Assembly: GCA_963749485.1 (NCBI GenBank)
Contig: CAVVMV010000003.1
Coordinates: forward strand, 124,001 to 188,000
Reading direction: 5' to 3'
Source of the DNA: JAZGGS01 sp963749485
GTDB taxonomy: Bacteria > Bacteroidota > Ignavibacteria > Ignavibacteriales > Ignavibacteriaceae
DNA length: 64,000 nucleotides
The notes beneath the pieces were generated by a model. It saw only the letters and a program-made list of their open reading frames with translations. It was not told the origin of the DNA and did not search any database. The position numbers were made by a program, and so were the translations under genes. Numbering within the stretch: position 1 is the first letter of the stretch; every line of letters begins with the position of its first letter. This document shows positions 56,340 to 64,000 of the stretch, piece after piece.

Positions 56340-58087
56340 TAATTGTCAGATCGGAATTTATCTACAAGTTGAAAAACTCCATCTTTGTATCTTACGATAT
56401 TTAAAAACCTGTTTATGCGCGTCTCATTAAAAGCTAAATTATTATGGTATCCTGTAGAGGTTAACCCGGAAATCATTTTATTACGAATATTTATTCTGTT
56501 GTTATTAATATTACGCATCACTGTAAGTAAATATTTTGCTGTATCGTAACCGTATAACACATTACGGTTAACATCCTTTCCGGTTATATTTACAAATCTT
56601 TCGTTAAAGATTTGAAAATCATCACTGTCAAATTCAATAAAATAATCTGATGAAAAAGTAATCTTGTTGCTAAGTTCGGTGGAAGTTTCAAATCCTTTTG
56701 CAATTAACCAATCCTGGTTACCATAAATAGTTAAATTTAAATCGTTCTGCACTAGCTGCGATAGAATAGCCGGGGCATCAATTTTATCAGCAAGGGGAAT
56801 ATAAATTCCTTCCAGTTCAGCTGCGTCTGCCGCAATCCTGGAAACCGGATCATCTAATTGAAAACTTTTACTGCTGTAAGTTTCGCGTACTAAAATTTGC
56901 CCGCCAAGTCTTTCAAATTCATCTGCAAAAGTAGCAGCAAGCAAAGGTGAATAACCTTCAATAGCATTAAGTATGGAGATATTTCTTTTGTTCTCTACAA
57001 AGTAAATATACTGAGCCATTATCCTTCCACGCTTGGAGAAAGATGGGTTTGCCTGGAAAAAATTGTCGCTTATCGAAGTTAAATCATCATCTGTAGCTGT
57101 AGGTGAAATAATAGGAATATTTACATCTATAAATTCATTTAAAGTAGCTCTAACCTCGTTGCTAAAAATAGGACCAAGGATAACCTTAATTGCGGAGTTG
57201 TTTGCAAATTCATTTTTTATCTTTTTGATTTCATCCGAATCATTTTTTGTATCGCGCACCACCAGCCCAATTTTATCTTCCCGCCCCAGGTTAAATTCAG
57301 ATAAAGCAAATTTAATTCCTTCCAGTATTTCCAGGGATTCAGTTGAAGTGATTTGCCCTGTAGCGCTGCGCTGCAGAGGTAAAATAACACCAATAAGTAT
57401 TGCAGTTGAATTTGGGACTGTTTGATCTGGCAAAGAACCATAATAATCTACAGCTTTAGAATATTCTTCGGAAGCAGAATAATTTTTTATCAGTTCCGAT
57501 AATGATTTTTTAGCATTTATCAGATCGCCTTCTTTATAAAATACTTTGCCCAATTGCAGCAGAAGGAATGGTTTTACAATGCTGCCGGTATAGGAATCAT
57601 AAAGTTGTTCTATCTGTGTGGAGTTAAGGTAATAATAAGCAATTTTTTCTCCGATACTTTTTGCACTATCCCTGTAATTTTCAGAGTCAGTTCTTCCAAT
57701 CAGGAATGCCAACTCCCTTAAAGCACCATAATAATCTTCTTGCTGAAGATTAAGTTTACCGTACATCATCCTCATCTCATCAGTATAGCTGCTGGAAGGG
57801 TAGAGTTCTAAAAACTTTGTTATTAAACTTTCTGCTTCGTCATATCTTTCCTGCTCAAGGTAAATCTTGCTGCTAAAAAAATAGGACGCTGTTGTTCTAC
57901 TATTAAGTTCGTAGTCATTAATAATTTTGTTAAAGATTGACTGGGCTTGATAATAACTATTTGCACTGTAAAGGTTTACAGCAAGATTGAATTGTCTCTT
58001 TATTTCATCATCTTTCAAATCCTGTGATAGTGAAACAGATAAAAAGATAAATGAAAGTGCTATAGCCAGGGATAAAACTTTATGCAT
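56339..58087 (-). CDS. LpoA/LppC-like protein: TPR plus periplasmic-binding fold
   Basis: A 582-residue exported protein. The signal peptide (KVLSLAIALSFIFLSVSLS) is followed by tetratricopeptide-like repeats to about residue 215 (LAVNLYSANSYYQAQSIFNK, ASYFFSSKIYLEQERYDEAE, PFLLLQLGKVFYKEGDLINA). A type-I periplasmic-binding domain follows (AILIGVILPLQRSATGQITS, VILGPIFSNEVRATLNEF, PIISPTATDDDLTSISDNFF and ILNAIEGYSPLLAATFADEF). This order matches LpoA, the lipoprotein that activates penicillin-binding protein 1A, but no lipobox is present. A peptidoglycan role is plausible, not shown. ATG overlaps the TPR gene end by 8 bases and its stop overlaps radC. Confidence 0.85.
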   Translation of the reverse strand: MHKVLSLAIALSFIFLSVSLSQDLKDDEIKRQFNLAVNLYSANSYYQAQSIFNKIINDYELNSRTTASYFFSSKIYLEQERYDEAESLITKFLELYPSSSYTDEMRMMYGKLNLQQEDYYGALRELAFLIGRTDSENYRDSAKSIGEKIAYYYLNSTQIEQLYDSYTGSIVKPFLLLQLGKVFYKEGDLINAKKSLSELIKNYSASEEYSKAVDYYGSLPDQTVPNSTAILIGVILPLQRSATGQITSTESLEILEGIKFALSEFNLGREDKIGLVVRDTKNDSDEIKKIKNEFANNSAIKVILGPIFSNEVRATLNEFIDVNIPIISPTATDDDLTSISDNFFQANPSFSKRGRIMAQYIYFVENKRNISILNAIEGYSPLLAATFADEFERLGGQILVRETYSSKSFQLDDPVSRIAADAAELEGIYIPLADKIDAPAILSQLVQNDLNLTIYGNQDWLIAKGFETSTELSNKITFSSDYFIEFDSDDFQIFNERFVNITGKDVNRNVLYGYDTAKYLLTVMRNINNNRINIRNKMISGLTSTGYHNNLAFNETRINRFLNIVRYKDGVFQLVDKFRSDN

Positions 58088-58989
58088 CGGAAATTGAATT
58101 TTTAGTTAGAAGATTTTGTGCATTATTTTTTCCAGCAACTGCAGTTTTGTTTTTCGGGTCCAGCTTAACTGCAGAATCGAAATAAAGTTACTGCTTCATT
58201 GAATTTACCGTTATGAAGGTATACTTCAGCCAGCAGGGTGTAATCTTCTGAAGAAATATCTTCACTCAGTTCTATGAATTTTGTAAAATATTGTTCAGCT
58301 TTTTTATAATCGTTATTCTTAAAATAAATCTTTCCTGCCCAAGCAAAAATCGTGGGCTCTTTAGAATTAAATCTTACAGCTTTTTCCACTGATTTTATGG
58401 CATGGTTAATCATATCCTGGTTATAATAAACCTGTGCATAGATAACATGCAGTTCCCAAAAATCCGAAAATAAAACTTCAGCTCTATTTGCATAACGTAA
58501 AGCGCTATCAAACTCTTTTAGTTCAATCTCAATTTTTGCAAGATAAAGATATGCTTCCTGTATAATTTCCGGCTGCTCATCCGAAATTATAAAACTAAGA
58601 AAATTAACTTTTGATAATTCAAAATCCTTCAGCATAAAATAAGCATATCCTGTAAAGTAAAATACTATAGGTTCTTCTTCAGAAGAAATGAAACTTAAAA
58701 CCTCAATTGCTTTTTCCCATTTAGCATTCCTGATTAGGAACTGCCCGTAATAAAGTTTTACATCTTTATCTTCCGGCTGAAGATTTGAAATCTTTTCAAA
58801 AAGATCTATAGCGGAATTCAATTTGCCAAGGTTTTCATAAATCTCTGCAAGCCGGAAGTATGGTTCTGTAAATTTAGGATAGTCGTTAATTAATAAAAGG
58901 TAAATCTGAATTGCATAAAGAGGTTTGTTTTGTGCTTCAAAATCTCTTGCGGTCTTTAATTTATATTGAGCTCTGTGATCAATTTGCAA
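58080..58989 (-). CDS. Tetratricopeptide repeat protein, one frameshift near the end
   Basis: A protein of about 302 residues made of roughly seven TPR-type helical pairs: TARDFEAQNKPLYAIQIYLL, EPYFRLAEIYENLGKLNSAI, VKLYYGQFLIRNAKWEKAIE and EPTIFAWAGKIYFKNNDYKK. There is no signal peptide. The start is TTG 58989, six bases after the guaA stop. Near 58175 an extra T in TTATTTCGAT shifts the frame. The alternative frame continues the last repeat (DSAVKLDPKNKTAVAGKNNA) and ends at TAA 58080, overlapping the next ATG as ATGCATAA. That overlap supports the reconstruction. Presumably a scaffolding protein; partners unknown. Confidence 0.8.
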
Positions 58990-58994
58990 TTATT

Positions 58995-60536
58995 TTACTC
59001 CCACTCAATAGTGGCAGGCGGTTTAGAGCTAACATCGTAAACAACCCTGTTAACTCCTTTTACTTTATTAATTATTTTATTAGAAACATCAGCTAGAAAA
59101 TCATGCTCAAATGTGTACCAGTCGGCAGTCATACCATCCACCGAGGTAACTGCACGAAGTGCAAGAACGTTTTCGTAAGTTCTTGCATCGCCCATAACTC
59201 CAACAGAGTTTACGGGTAACAAAATTGCAAATGCCTGCCAGATATTTTTATAAATACCTTCTTCTTTAATTGAAGTTATAAAAATATCATCTGCTTCCCT
59301 AAGAATTTCAAGTTTTTCTTCGGATACTTCACCTAAAATCCTTACTGCCAAACCTGGACCCGGAAACGGATGCCTTACAATAAATTCTTCCGGAATTTTT
59401 AATTGCCTGCCAACTTTTCTAACTTCATCTTTGAAAAGTTCACGGAATGGTTCAATTAATTTGAGGTTCATCTTTTCTGGCAATCCGCCAACATTGTGGT
59501 GAGTTTTAATAGTAACCGAAGCACCCTTTACAGGCATCGATTCTATAACATCAGGATAGAGAGTTCCCTGCACTAAAAATTCGGCGTTCTTTATCTTTTT
59601 AGCTTCTTCTTCAAAAACTTCTATAAAAGTATTGCCAATTATTTTTCTTTTTTCTTCAGGATCGCTTACACCTTTAAGATTTTTTAGAAACTTTTTAGAT
59701 GCATTAACATGAATATGTTCAAGATTTAGTTTTTCATCAAATAACTCTCCGACCTTTTTACTTTCATTTTTTCTCATTAAGCCGGTATCGATGTGAATGC
59801 AGATAAGGTTTTTATCAATTGATTTTTTAACAAGCACCGCGGCAACAGTTGAATCTACTCCACCGCTGAGAGCGCAGATTGCTTTGGCATCTCCAACTTC
59901 ATTTTTAATACTTTCAATCTTTTCACCTATAAAGTTCTCTGCAGTCCAGTCAGCTTTGCAGTTGCATATTTCAAAAAGAAAATTATCTATTATTTTTTTA
60001 CCTTCTTCGGTGTGAACAACTTCGGGATGAAACTGCAATCCATAAATTCTTTTTACATTATTTGAAATTGCACAAATAGGTGAATGATCTGATTCACCGA
60101 TAACTTTAAAGCCGGGTGGTATTTCTGTAAGATAATCGCCATGACTCATCCAAACAACAGAAGCATCATTTATACCGCTGAGGATATCTGAATCATCAAG
60201 AGTTCTTAGAACTGCTTTGCCGTATTCGCGATCGGCAGCAGGTTCAACTTTGCCCCCAAAATTTATGCAGATGAGCTGCAAACCATAACAAATTCCAAGC
60301 ACAGGAATTTTAAGATTAAGAATTTCCTTATCAATTTCCGGGGCTCCTTCATCATAAACACTTAAAGGTCCGCCGGAAAAAATAATTCCTTTCGGTTTTA
60401 TCTCTTTAATCTTATCTACAGAAATTGTGTGGGGATAAATTTCGGAATAAACATTTGCTTCCCTTATCCTCCGCGTAATTAGCTGAGTAAACTGGGAACC
60501 AAAATCGATGATTAGTATTGTTTCTCTGTTATGCAT
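58995..60536 (-). CDS. guaA: GMP synthase (glutamine-hydrolysing)
   Basis: Converts XMP to GMP with ATP and glutamine. The amidotransferase domain shows ILIIDFGSQFTQLITRRIRE, GVLGICYGLQLICI-type Cys context (GICYGLQLI), and YGLQFHPEVVHTEEGKK. The ATP-pyrophosphatase P-loop is CALSGGVDSTVAAVLVKKS near residue 225. The dimerisation and XMP-binding end is RAVTSVDGMTADWYTFEHDF, closing with the canonical KPPATIEWE. 513 residues, complete. It is followed after 6 bases by the TPR gene and preceded by a terminator after gcvH, so it probably starts a new transcript. Confidence 0.98.
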   Translation of the reverse strand: MHNRETILIIDFGSQFTQLITRRIREANVYSEIYPHTISVDKIKEIKPKGIIFSGGPLSVYDEGAPEIDKEILNLKIPVLGICYGLQLICINFGGKVEPAADREYGKAVLRTLDDSDILSGINDASVVWMSHGDYLTEIPPGFKVIGESDHSPICAISNNVKRIYGLQFHPEVVHTEEGKKIIDNFLFEICNCKADWTAENFIGEKIESIKNEVGDAKAICALSGGVDSTVAAVLVKKSIDKNLICIHIDTGLMRKNESKKVGELFDEKLNLEHIHVNASKKFLKNLKGVSDPEEKRKIIGNTFIEVFEEEAKKIKNAEFLVQGTLYPDVIESMPVKGASVTIKTHHNVGGLPEKMNLKLIEPFRELFKDEVRKVGRQLKIPEEFIVRHPFPGPGLAVRILGEVSEEKLEILREADDIFITSIKEEGIYKNIWQAFAILLPVNSVGVMGDARTYENVLALRAVTSVDGMTADWYTFEHDFLADVSNKIINKVKGVNRVVYDVSSKPPATIEWE

Positions 60537-60572
60537 TTAAGGTTTTAATGAATGAGGTATTCAGAAAATAAA

Positions 60573-60608
60573 ACCCGTTGTCTGAAGGTCTCCTATAGAA
60601 AAACGGGT
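60573..60608 (-). terminator. Intrinsic terminator after gcvH
   Basis: ACCCGTT (60573-60579) and AACGGGT (60602-60608) form a 7-bp stem with a 22-base loop. Read leftward it is followed by TTTATTTTC. It lies 28 bases after the gcvH stop and before guaA, which fits the end of an efp-accB-accC-gcvH transcript. The long loop lowers certainty. Confidence 0.6.
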
Positions 60609-60635
60609 ATCATCAGAATAGTTTACTTTATAAGA

Positions 60636-61016
60636 CTACTGTCCAATTAATTCTTTATATGCTGCACTATCAAGAAGATCTGTAATTTCTGATTGATCAG
60701 TAATTTCAATTTTTATCATCCAGCCTTCGCCGTAAGGATCAGTATTTATTTTTTCAGGATTATCGGCAAGCAGACTGTTAATCTCAGTAACTTTACCTGA
60801 AAGCGGACCATACAAATCGCTGACTGTTTTTACTGCTTCAATGGTTCCGAACGGATCGCCTTTGGTTAATACTTCAATATTTGGATCTATATCAACAAAT
60901 ACAACATCACCCAGCTCGCCCTGTGCAAAATCGGTTATTCCTATTTTTGCAATATTTCCATCTACCAAAATCCATTCATGGTCTGCCGTGTATTTTAATT
61001 CTTCTGGAATATTCAT
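60636..61016 (-). CDS. gcvH: Glycine cleavage system H protein
   Basis: The lipoylated carrier that shuttles the aminomethyl group between the P, T and L proteins. The 126-residue frame shows LKYTADHEWILVDGNIAKIG, ITDFAQGELGDVVFVDID and the lipoylation site GTIEAVKTVSDLYGPLSGKV, with lysine at residue 63. NPEKINTDPYGEGWMIKIEI is also conserved. The gene follows accC by 31 bases in the same direction; the other glycine-cleavage genes are not in this window. A hairpin after the stop would end the transcript. Confidence 0.97.
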   Translation of the reverse strand: MNIPEELKYTADHEWILVDGNIAKIGITDFAQGELGDVVFVDIDPNIEVLTKGDPFGTIEAVKTVSDLYGPLSGKVTEINSLLADNPEKINTDPYGEGWMIKIEITDQSEITDLLDSAAYKELIGQ

Positions 61017-61047
61017 ATAACCCTCAGTAATAGATAAAATAAATTTT

Positions 61048-62388
61048 TTACACTTTGTATTCGAATTTTTCTAAAAAACTTGTGTCAAATTTTCCACTTA
61101 AAAATCTTTTATCCTGCAATACCTGCAGATGAAACGGGATTGTAGTTTTAATTCCTTCAATCGCAAACTCCTCCAGTGCTCTTACCCCTCTTGCAATGGC
61201 ATGTTCCCTGTTTTTACCCCATACAATTAATTTAGCAATTAAAGAATCGTAATACGGAGGGATTGAATAAGAATGATAAATATTAGAATCAATTCTTACT
61301 CCAAAACCACCGGGAAAATGAAGCGAGGTAATTGTGCCGGGAGAAGGTCTGAAATCGTGTGCAGGATCTTCAGCATTAATTCTAAATTCGAAAGCATGCC
61401 CACGCGGTTTTTCTGGCAAAGTTTCAATTTTTTGCCCTGCAGCAATAAGAATTTGCTGGCGGATCAGGTCCACATCGTAAACCATTTCTGTAACCGGATG
61501 CTCAACCTGGATACGTGTATTCATTTCCATAAAATAGAAATTTCTATTCTTATCGAGTAAAAACTCAATTGTGCCGGCACCTTCATAGTTAACTGACTTT
61601 GCACCAAGCACTGCAGCATCGCCCATCTTGTTTCTTAGTTCTTCATCTATTGCTGGCGATGGTGATTCTTCTATCAGTTTTTGGTGTCTTCTCTGAATGG
61701 AACAATCTCTTTCGCCGTAATGATAAACATTTCCAAAACTATCGCCGAGAACTTGAATTTCAACGTGTCTGGGGTTTTCAATAAATTTTTCTATGTAAAC
61801 ATCAGGATTTCCGAACCCGGCTTCAGCTTCTGCCTGTGCAATTTGAAAAGCTTTTTCAAATTCTTTTTCATCCCAAACAATCCTCATCCCTTTGCCGCCG
61901 CCGCCAGCCGTAGGTTTTATAATTACAGGAAGACCAATTTCTCGCGCAAGGGCAACTCCTTCTTCTTTGCTGTTAATGCAGCCGTCACTTCCGGGAATAA
62001 CAGGAACACCATTCTTCTTCATCGTATCTTTAGCAAAAGATTTATCACCCATTTCATTAATCATTTGGGGCGATGGACCAATAAACTTAATACCTGATTC
62101 GCCACAAATCTCAGAAAAGTTTGCATTCTCTGCAAGAAATCCATAACCGGGATGAATTGCATCGGCGCCTGTAACCTGGGCAGCAGAAATAATTGAAGGA
62201 ATTTTTAGGTAACTGTCTTTACTAAACGGAGGTCCTATGCAAACAGCTTCGTCTGCAAAGGTTACATGAAGAGAATCTTCATCTGCTTCAGAATAAACTG
62301 CAACAGTTTTAATTCCTAATTCCTTGCATGAACGGATAACTCGAAGGGCAATTTCGCCTCTGTTGGCGATCAAAATTTTGTTGAACAA
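61048..62388 (-). CDS. accC: Biotin carboxylase subunit of acetyl-CoA carboxylase
   Basis: AccC carboxylates the biotin on AccB using ATP and bicarbonate, the first half-reaction of fatty-acid synthesis. The intact 446-residue ATP-grasp protein begins FNKILIANRGEIALRVIRSC. KPTAGGGGKGMRIVWDEKEF is the glycine-rich ATP loop, with YIEKFIENPRHVEIQVLGDS and YGERDCSIQRRHQKLIEESP after it. FYFMEMNTRIQVEHPVTEMV holds the metal-binding glutamates and catalytic arginine. It lies 27 bases after accB; the order efp-accB-accC is widespread in bacteria. Confidence 0.98.
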   Translation of the reverse strand: MFNKILIANRGEIALRVIRSCKELGIKTVAVYSEADEDSLHVTFADEAVCIGPPFSKDSYLKIPSIISAAQVTGADAIHPGYGFLAENANFSEICGESGIKFIGPSPQMINEMGDKSFAKDTMKKNGVPVIPGSDGCINSKEEGVALAREIGLPVIIKPTAGGGGKGMRIVWDEKEFEKAFQIAQAEAEAGFGNPDVYIEKFIENPRHVEIQVLGDSFGNVYHYGERDCSIQRRHQKLIEESPSPAIDEELRNKMGDAAVLGAKSVNYEGAGTIEFLLDKNRNFYFMEMNTRIQVEHPVTEMVYDVDLIRQQILIAAGQKIETLPEKPRGHAFEFRINAEDPAHDFRPSPGTITSLHFPGGFGVRIDSNIYHSYSIPPYYDSLIAKLIVWGKNREHAIARGVRALEEFAIEGIKTTIPFHLQVLQDKRFLSGKFDTSFLEKFEYKV

Positions 62389-62415
62389 TTGTTTCTCGTC
62401 TAAATTACTTCAGTA

Positions 62416-62871
62416 TCAACTGGTTTCTATTAAAAACAATGGTTGATTATATTCAACTGGTTTACCATTTTCAACTAACATCTTACTAATCTTACCGCTT
62501 ACATCCGATTCAATTTCATTCATAAGTTTCATAGCTTCTACAATACAAAGAACAGTACCGGGCGATACCTGGTCACCTATTTCTGCATAATTATCGGCAT
62601 CTGGTGCAGGAGCCCTGTAAAATGTTCCCACAATCGGTGATCTTATTTCGTGAAGATTAGCAGGAATAGTCTCTTCAACCTTATCAGGTTTTTCTTCAAC
62701 TTTCACTTCTGTCTGGGCTGTTTGAGCGGAAACTTGCGACTCTGCAACAACCTGGGCTTGCCTAATCTTTTTGGCAATCTTTACCCTGATTCCATTCTCT
62801 TCAATTTCCAAATCAGTAATACCGCTGGTATCAACAATTTTAACGAGTCTTTTAATTAAATTTAAATCCAT
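62416..62871 (-). CDS. accB: Biotin carboxyl carrier protein of acetyl-CoA carboxylase
   Basis: The biotinylated carrier subunit, 151 residues. The N-terminal helix IKRLVKIVDTSGITDLEIEE is typical of AccB, followed by a Gln/Val/Glu-rich flexible linker. The C-terminal biotinyl domain begins EIRSPIVGTFYRAPAPDADN. The site is CIVEAMKLMNEIESDVSGKI, with the biotin lysine at residue 115 (AMKL, with leucine in place of the usual methionine). It lies between efp (14 bases) and accC (27 bases). Confidence 0.97.
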   Translation of the reverse strand: MDLNLIKRLVKIVDTSGITDLEIEENGIRVKIAKKIRQAQVVAESQVSAQTAQTEVKVEEKPDKVEETIPANLHEIRSPIVGTFYRAPAPDADNYAEIGDQVSPGTVLCIVEAMKLMNEIESDVSGKISKMLVENGKPVEYNQPLFLIETS

Positions 62872-62885
62872 ATTAAATCCTCAAA

Positions 62886-63450
62886 TTAAGATTTTACTCT
62901 TTCTGAATATTCGCCGGTTCGCGTATCAACCTTAAGAAGTTCATCAGCTTCTATAAATAAGGGTACATTTATAGTAACCCCGGTTTCCAGTTTTGCTGGT
63001 TTTACCGCTCCGGTAGCTGTATCTCCTTTAAAGCCGGGTTCAGTTTCAACAACTTTCAAATTTATGAAGGTTGGAATTTCCACCGATATAATTTCAGGTC
63101 CGTTGAAAAGAATTTCAACATCTACGCCCTCTTTAAGAAAATTAACTCCGTCACCAAACAAATTACCAGGTACATTTATCTGGTCATAAGTTTCATTATC
63201 CATGCATACCAGGAAGTCGCTATCCCTGTAAAGATACTGGTAGGTTTTTCTTTCAACTCGAACGATTTCAATTTTTTCGCCAGCTCTGAAATGTATTATC
63301 CAGCACTTTACCGGTTTTAAGACTTTTAAGTGTGCTTCTTACAAAAGCGCCACCTTTACCTGGTTTTACATGCTGGAATCCAACGATGGTGTAAAGATCG
63401 TTTTTAAATTGGATAATTAAGCCATTTCTAAAATCTGATGTGTCAGCCAT
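62886..63450 (-). CDS. efp: Translation elongation factor P, one frameshift
   Basis: EF-P rescues ribosomes stalled at proline runs. The first frame, from ATG 63450, gives FRNGLIIQFKNDLYTIVGFQ and the tip loop HVKPGKGGAFVR with the usually modified lysine at residue 32. One extra T near 63289 (ACATTTCAGAG) breaks the frame after KVLDNTF. The next frame continues RAGEKIEIVRVERKTYQYLY, RDSDFLVCMDNETYDQINVP, then VDVEILFNGPEIISVEIPTF and TGVTINVPLFIEADELLKVD. The joined length is about 187 residues, standard. Such a factor is unlikely to be lost while accB and accC stay intact, so a base-calling error is the likely cause. It heads the efp-accB-accC-gcvH run. Confidence 0.94.
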
Positions 63451-63521
63451 AAAATCTTAAGTCTAAATATTGAATAAGTGATTAAAAAAAATAGATATAT
63501 GAGTTCTGAAAGTCAAGAAAA

Positions 63522-63545
63522 CCTGATATGAAGTTGATTATCAGG
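63522..63545 (-). terminator. Candidate terminator between the TPR gene and efp
   Basis: CCTGATA (63522-63528) pairs with TATCAGG (63539-63545) across 10 bases. Read leftward, the direction of the TPR gene ending at 63606, it is followed by TTTTCTT. Stem and U tract are both short, so strength is uncertain. Confidence 0.5.
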
Positions 63546-63605
63546 AAAAAATAAAAAGCCGTGCAATTACATGACGGTTACTGGAAAAATTTATGTTTAA
63601 AATCC

Positions 63606-64000
63606 TTAATTAACCAGTGCCAGGTATTGACCAATTTCTCTTCCGGCTAAAGAAGTTGAATACTTCTCTCTAATTGTTTCGAACAGGGTTTTCGCTTCTT
63701 TCTTATTACCTGCTTTTAGGAAATTAATTCCAGCATTTAGCAAATATTCAGGATTTAATGCATTCACTTCCGTAATACCAGCTGCTTCTAAATAAAGATC
63801 GGCAGCTTCTTCATAATTCTTTTTGGAAGCATAATAACCTGCTCTTCCGGAAATTGCAGCAGCTTTAAAATAATCGATACTGCCACTATAGTCTTTATAG
63901 TATTTTAAAGCTTCCTCGTAGTTGCCTAAAAAGGAATAGCTGTTTGCAAGAAATATTTTTGCAGATTCACCGTTCTCTGTTCCGCCGTACTCTTCTACTA
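63606..64000 (-). CDS. TPR-repeat protein, C-terminal part
   Basis: The last 130 or so codons of a gene that begins beyond the window; the frame is open to base 63998. It consists of tetratricopeptide-type helix pairs: VEEYGGTENGESAKIFLANS, YSFLGNYEEALKYYKDY, FKAAAISGRAGYYASKKNYE, EAADLYLEAAGITEVNALNP and EYLLNAGINFLKAGNKKEAK, ending GREIGQYLALVN. The spacing and the final GREIGQYLA resemble Bacteroidota TPR membrane proteins in which YfgM-like repeats follow an N-terminal membrane segment, but that part is not visible. A hairpin lies 61 bases beyond the stop. Confidence 0.75.
   Translation of the reverse strand, partial: VEEYGGTENGESAKIFLANSYSFLGNYEEALKYYKDYSGSIDYFKAAAISGRAGYYASKKNYEEAADLYLEAAGITEVNALNPEYLLNAGINFLKAGNKKEAKTLFETIREKYSTSLAGREIGQYLALVN

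Noticed and set aside
56339..57425. Rightward ORFs of up to 130 codons opposite the LpoA-like gene
   Set aside because: They lie entirely within a well-supported coding frame on the minus strand and show no protein-like motifs.
61681..62097. Rightward 138-codon ORF opposite accC
   Set aside because: It is a shadow of the intact, strongly conserved accC frame on the other strand and has no recognisable motif.
441..63450. Genome-wide programmed +1 frameshifting as an explanation for the many breaks
   Set aside because: The sites share no slippery heptamer, rare codon, stop codon or downstream structure, and neighbouring long genes are uninterrupted. Sequence error is simpler.
1..64000. tRNA, rRNA, CRISPR arrays, insertion sequences, integrases, prophage genes
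   Set aside because: I looked through the intergenic stretches and ORFs and found no cloverleaf-like segments, spaced direct repeats, transposase motifs or terminal repeats.

Overview
The window looks like a chromosomal segment of an AT-rich bacterium of the Bacteroidota/Chlorobi group, most probably the Ignavibacteria. Three kinds of evidence support this. Several secreted proteins end in Por-type (type IX secretion) sorting domains, with motifs such as NYPNPFNPST, SGVYFYRLKSGD and YPNPFIPARQT. Lipoproteins and predicted outer-membrane proteins are frequent. The gene content is free-living housekeeping. The assignment is inferred from motifs; no rRNA or other marker-based test was possible. 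I saw no tRNA, rRNA, CRISPR array, transposase or integrase.

Layout. 1-6 kb: the end of a PorZ-like propeller protein, an ABC-F ATPase, a ROK sugar kinase facing away from rsmA, a PAP2-family membrane protein and menG/ubiE. 6-12.5 kb: a leftward lipoprotein, rdgB, amidohydrolase, AhpD-like and rhomboid run, an outer-membrane protein, a small Cys-containing ORF, khpA and a BamE-like lipoprotein. 12.5-18 kb: a leftward accessory cluster with a GT39-type membrane glycosyltransferase, a NodU/CmcH carbamoyltransferase, a GT2 glycosyltransferase and a radical SAM/SPASM protein. 18.3-24.3 kb: secreted proteins, including small lipoproteins, a sortilin/BNR propeller with a sorting domain, and a DUF1028 hydrolase. 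24.4-28.9 kb: a broken two-gene xanthine dehydrogenase and a TSUP permease.

28.9-44.3 kb: uvrA, yigZ, a MarR regulator, an O-methyltransferase, a subtilisin-like protease, then a long leftward housekeeping run (folB, folK, deoxynucleoside kinase, a small membrane protein, GT9, ppx/gppA, lepA, lepB), with an EamA exporter and pgeF beyond it. 44.4-52 kb: surE, a vWA membrane protein, comF, argS, rsfS with a LytR_C protein, and pabA/trpG. 52-64 kb: RidA, mazG, phoH, LysM and coiled-coil envelope proteins, then leftward runs guaA-TPR-LpoA-like-radC and efp-accB-accC-gcvH. Many junctions are 1-8 nt overlaps, which suggests translational coupling inside these runs.

The most striking property is the number of broken reading frames. 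About seventeen genes carry frameshifts, including ones expected to be needed (efp, folB, folK). In nearly every case I could reconstruct, the break is one extra base, with no shared site motif. That fits residual consensus errors in the source assembly better than biology, although the density is highest in the 18-28 kb accessory region. I annotate such genes at full reconstructed extent. Separately, four genes (lepB, folK, radC and a small membrane protein) have their best start position at ATA or ATC.

I found no convincing undescribed system. The nearest candidate is the carbamoyltransferase/glycosyltransferase/radical SAM cluster at 12.5-18 kb.
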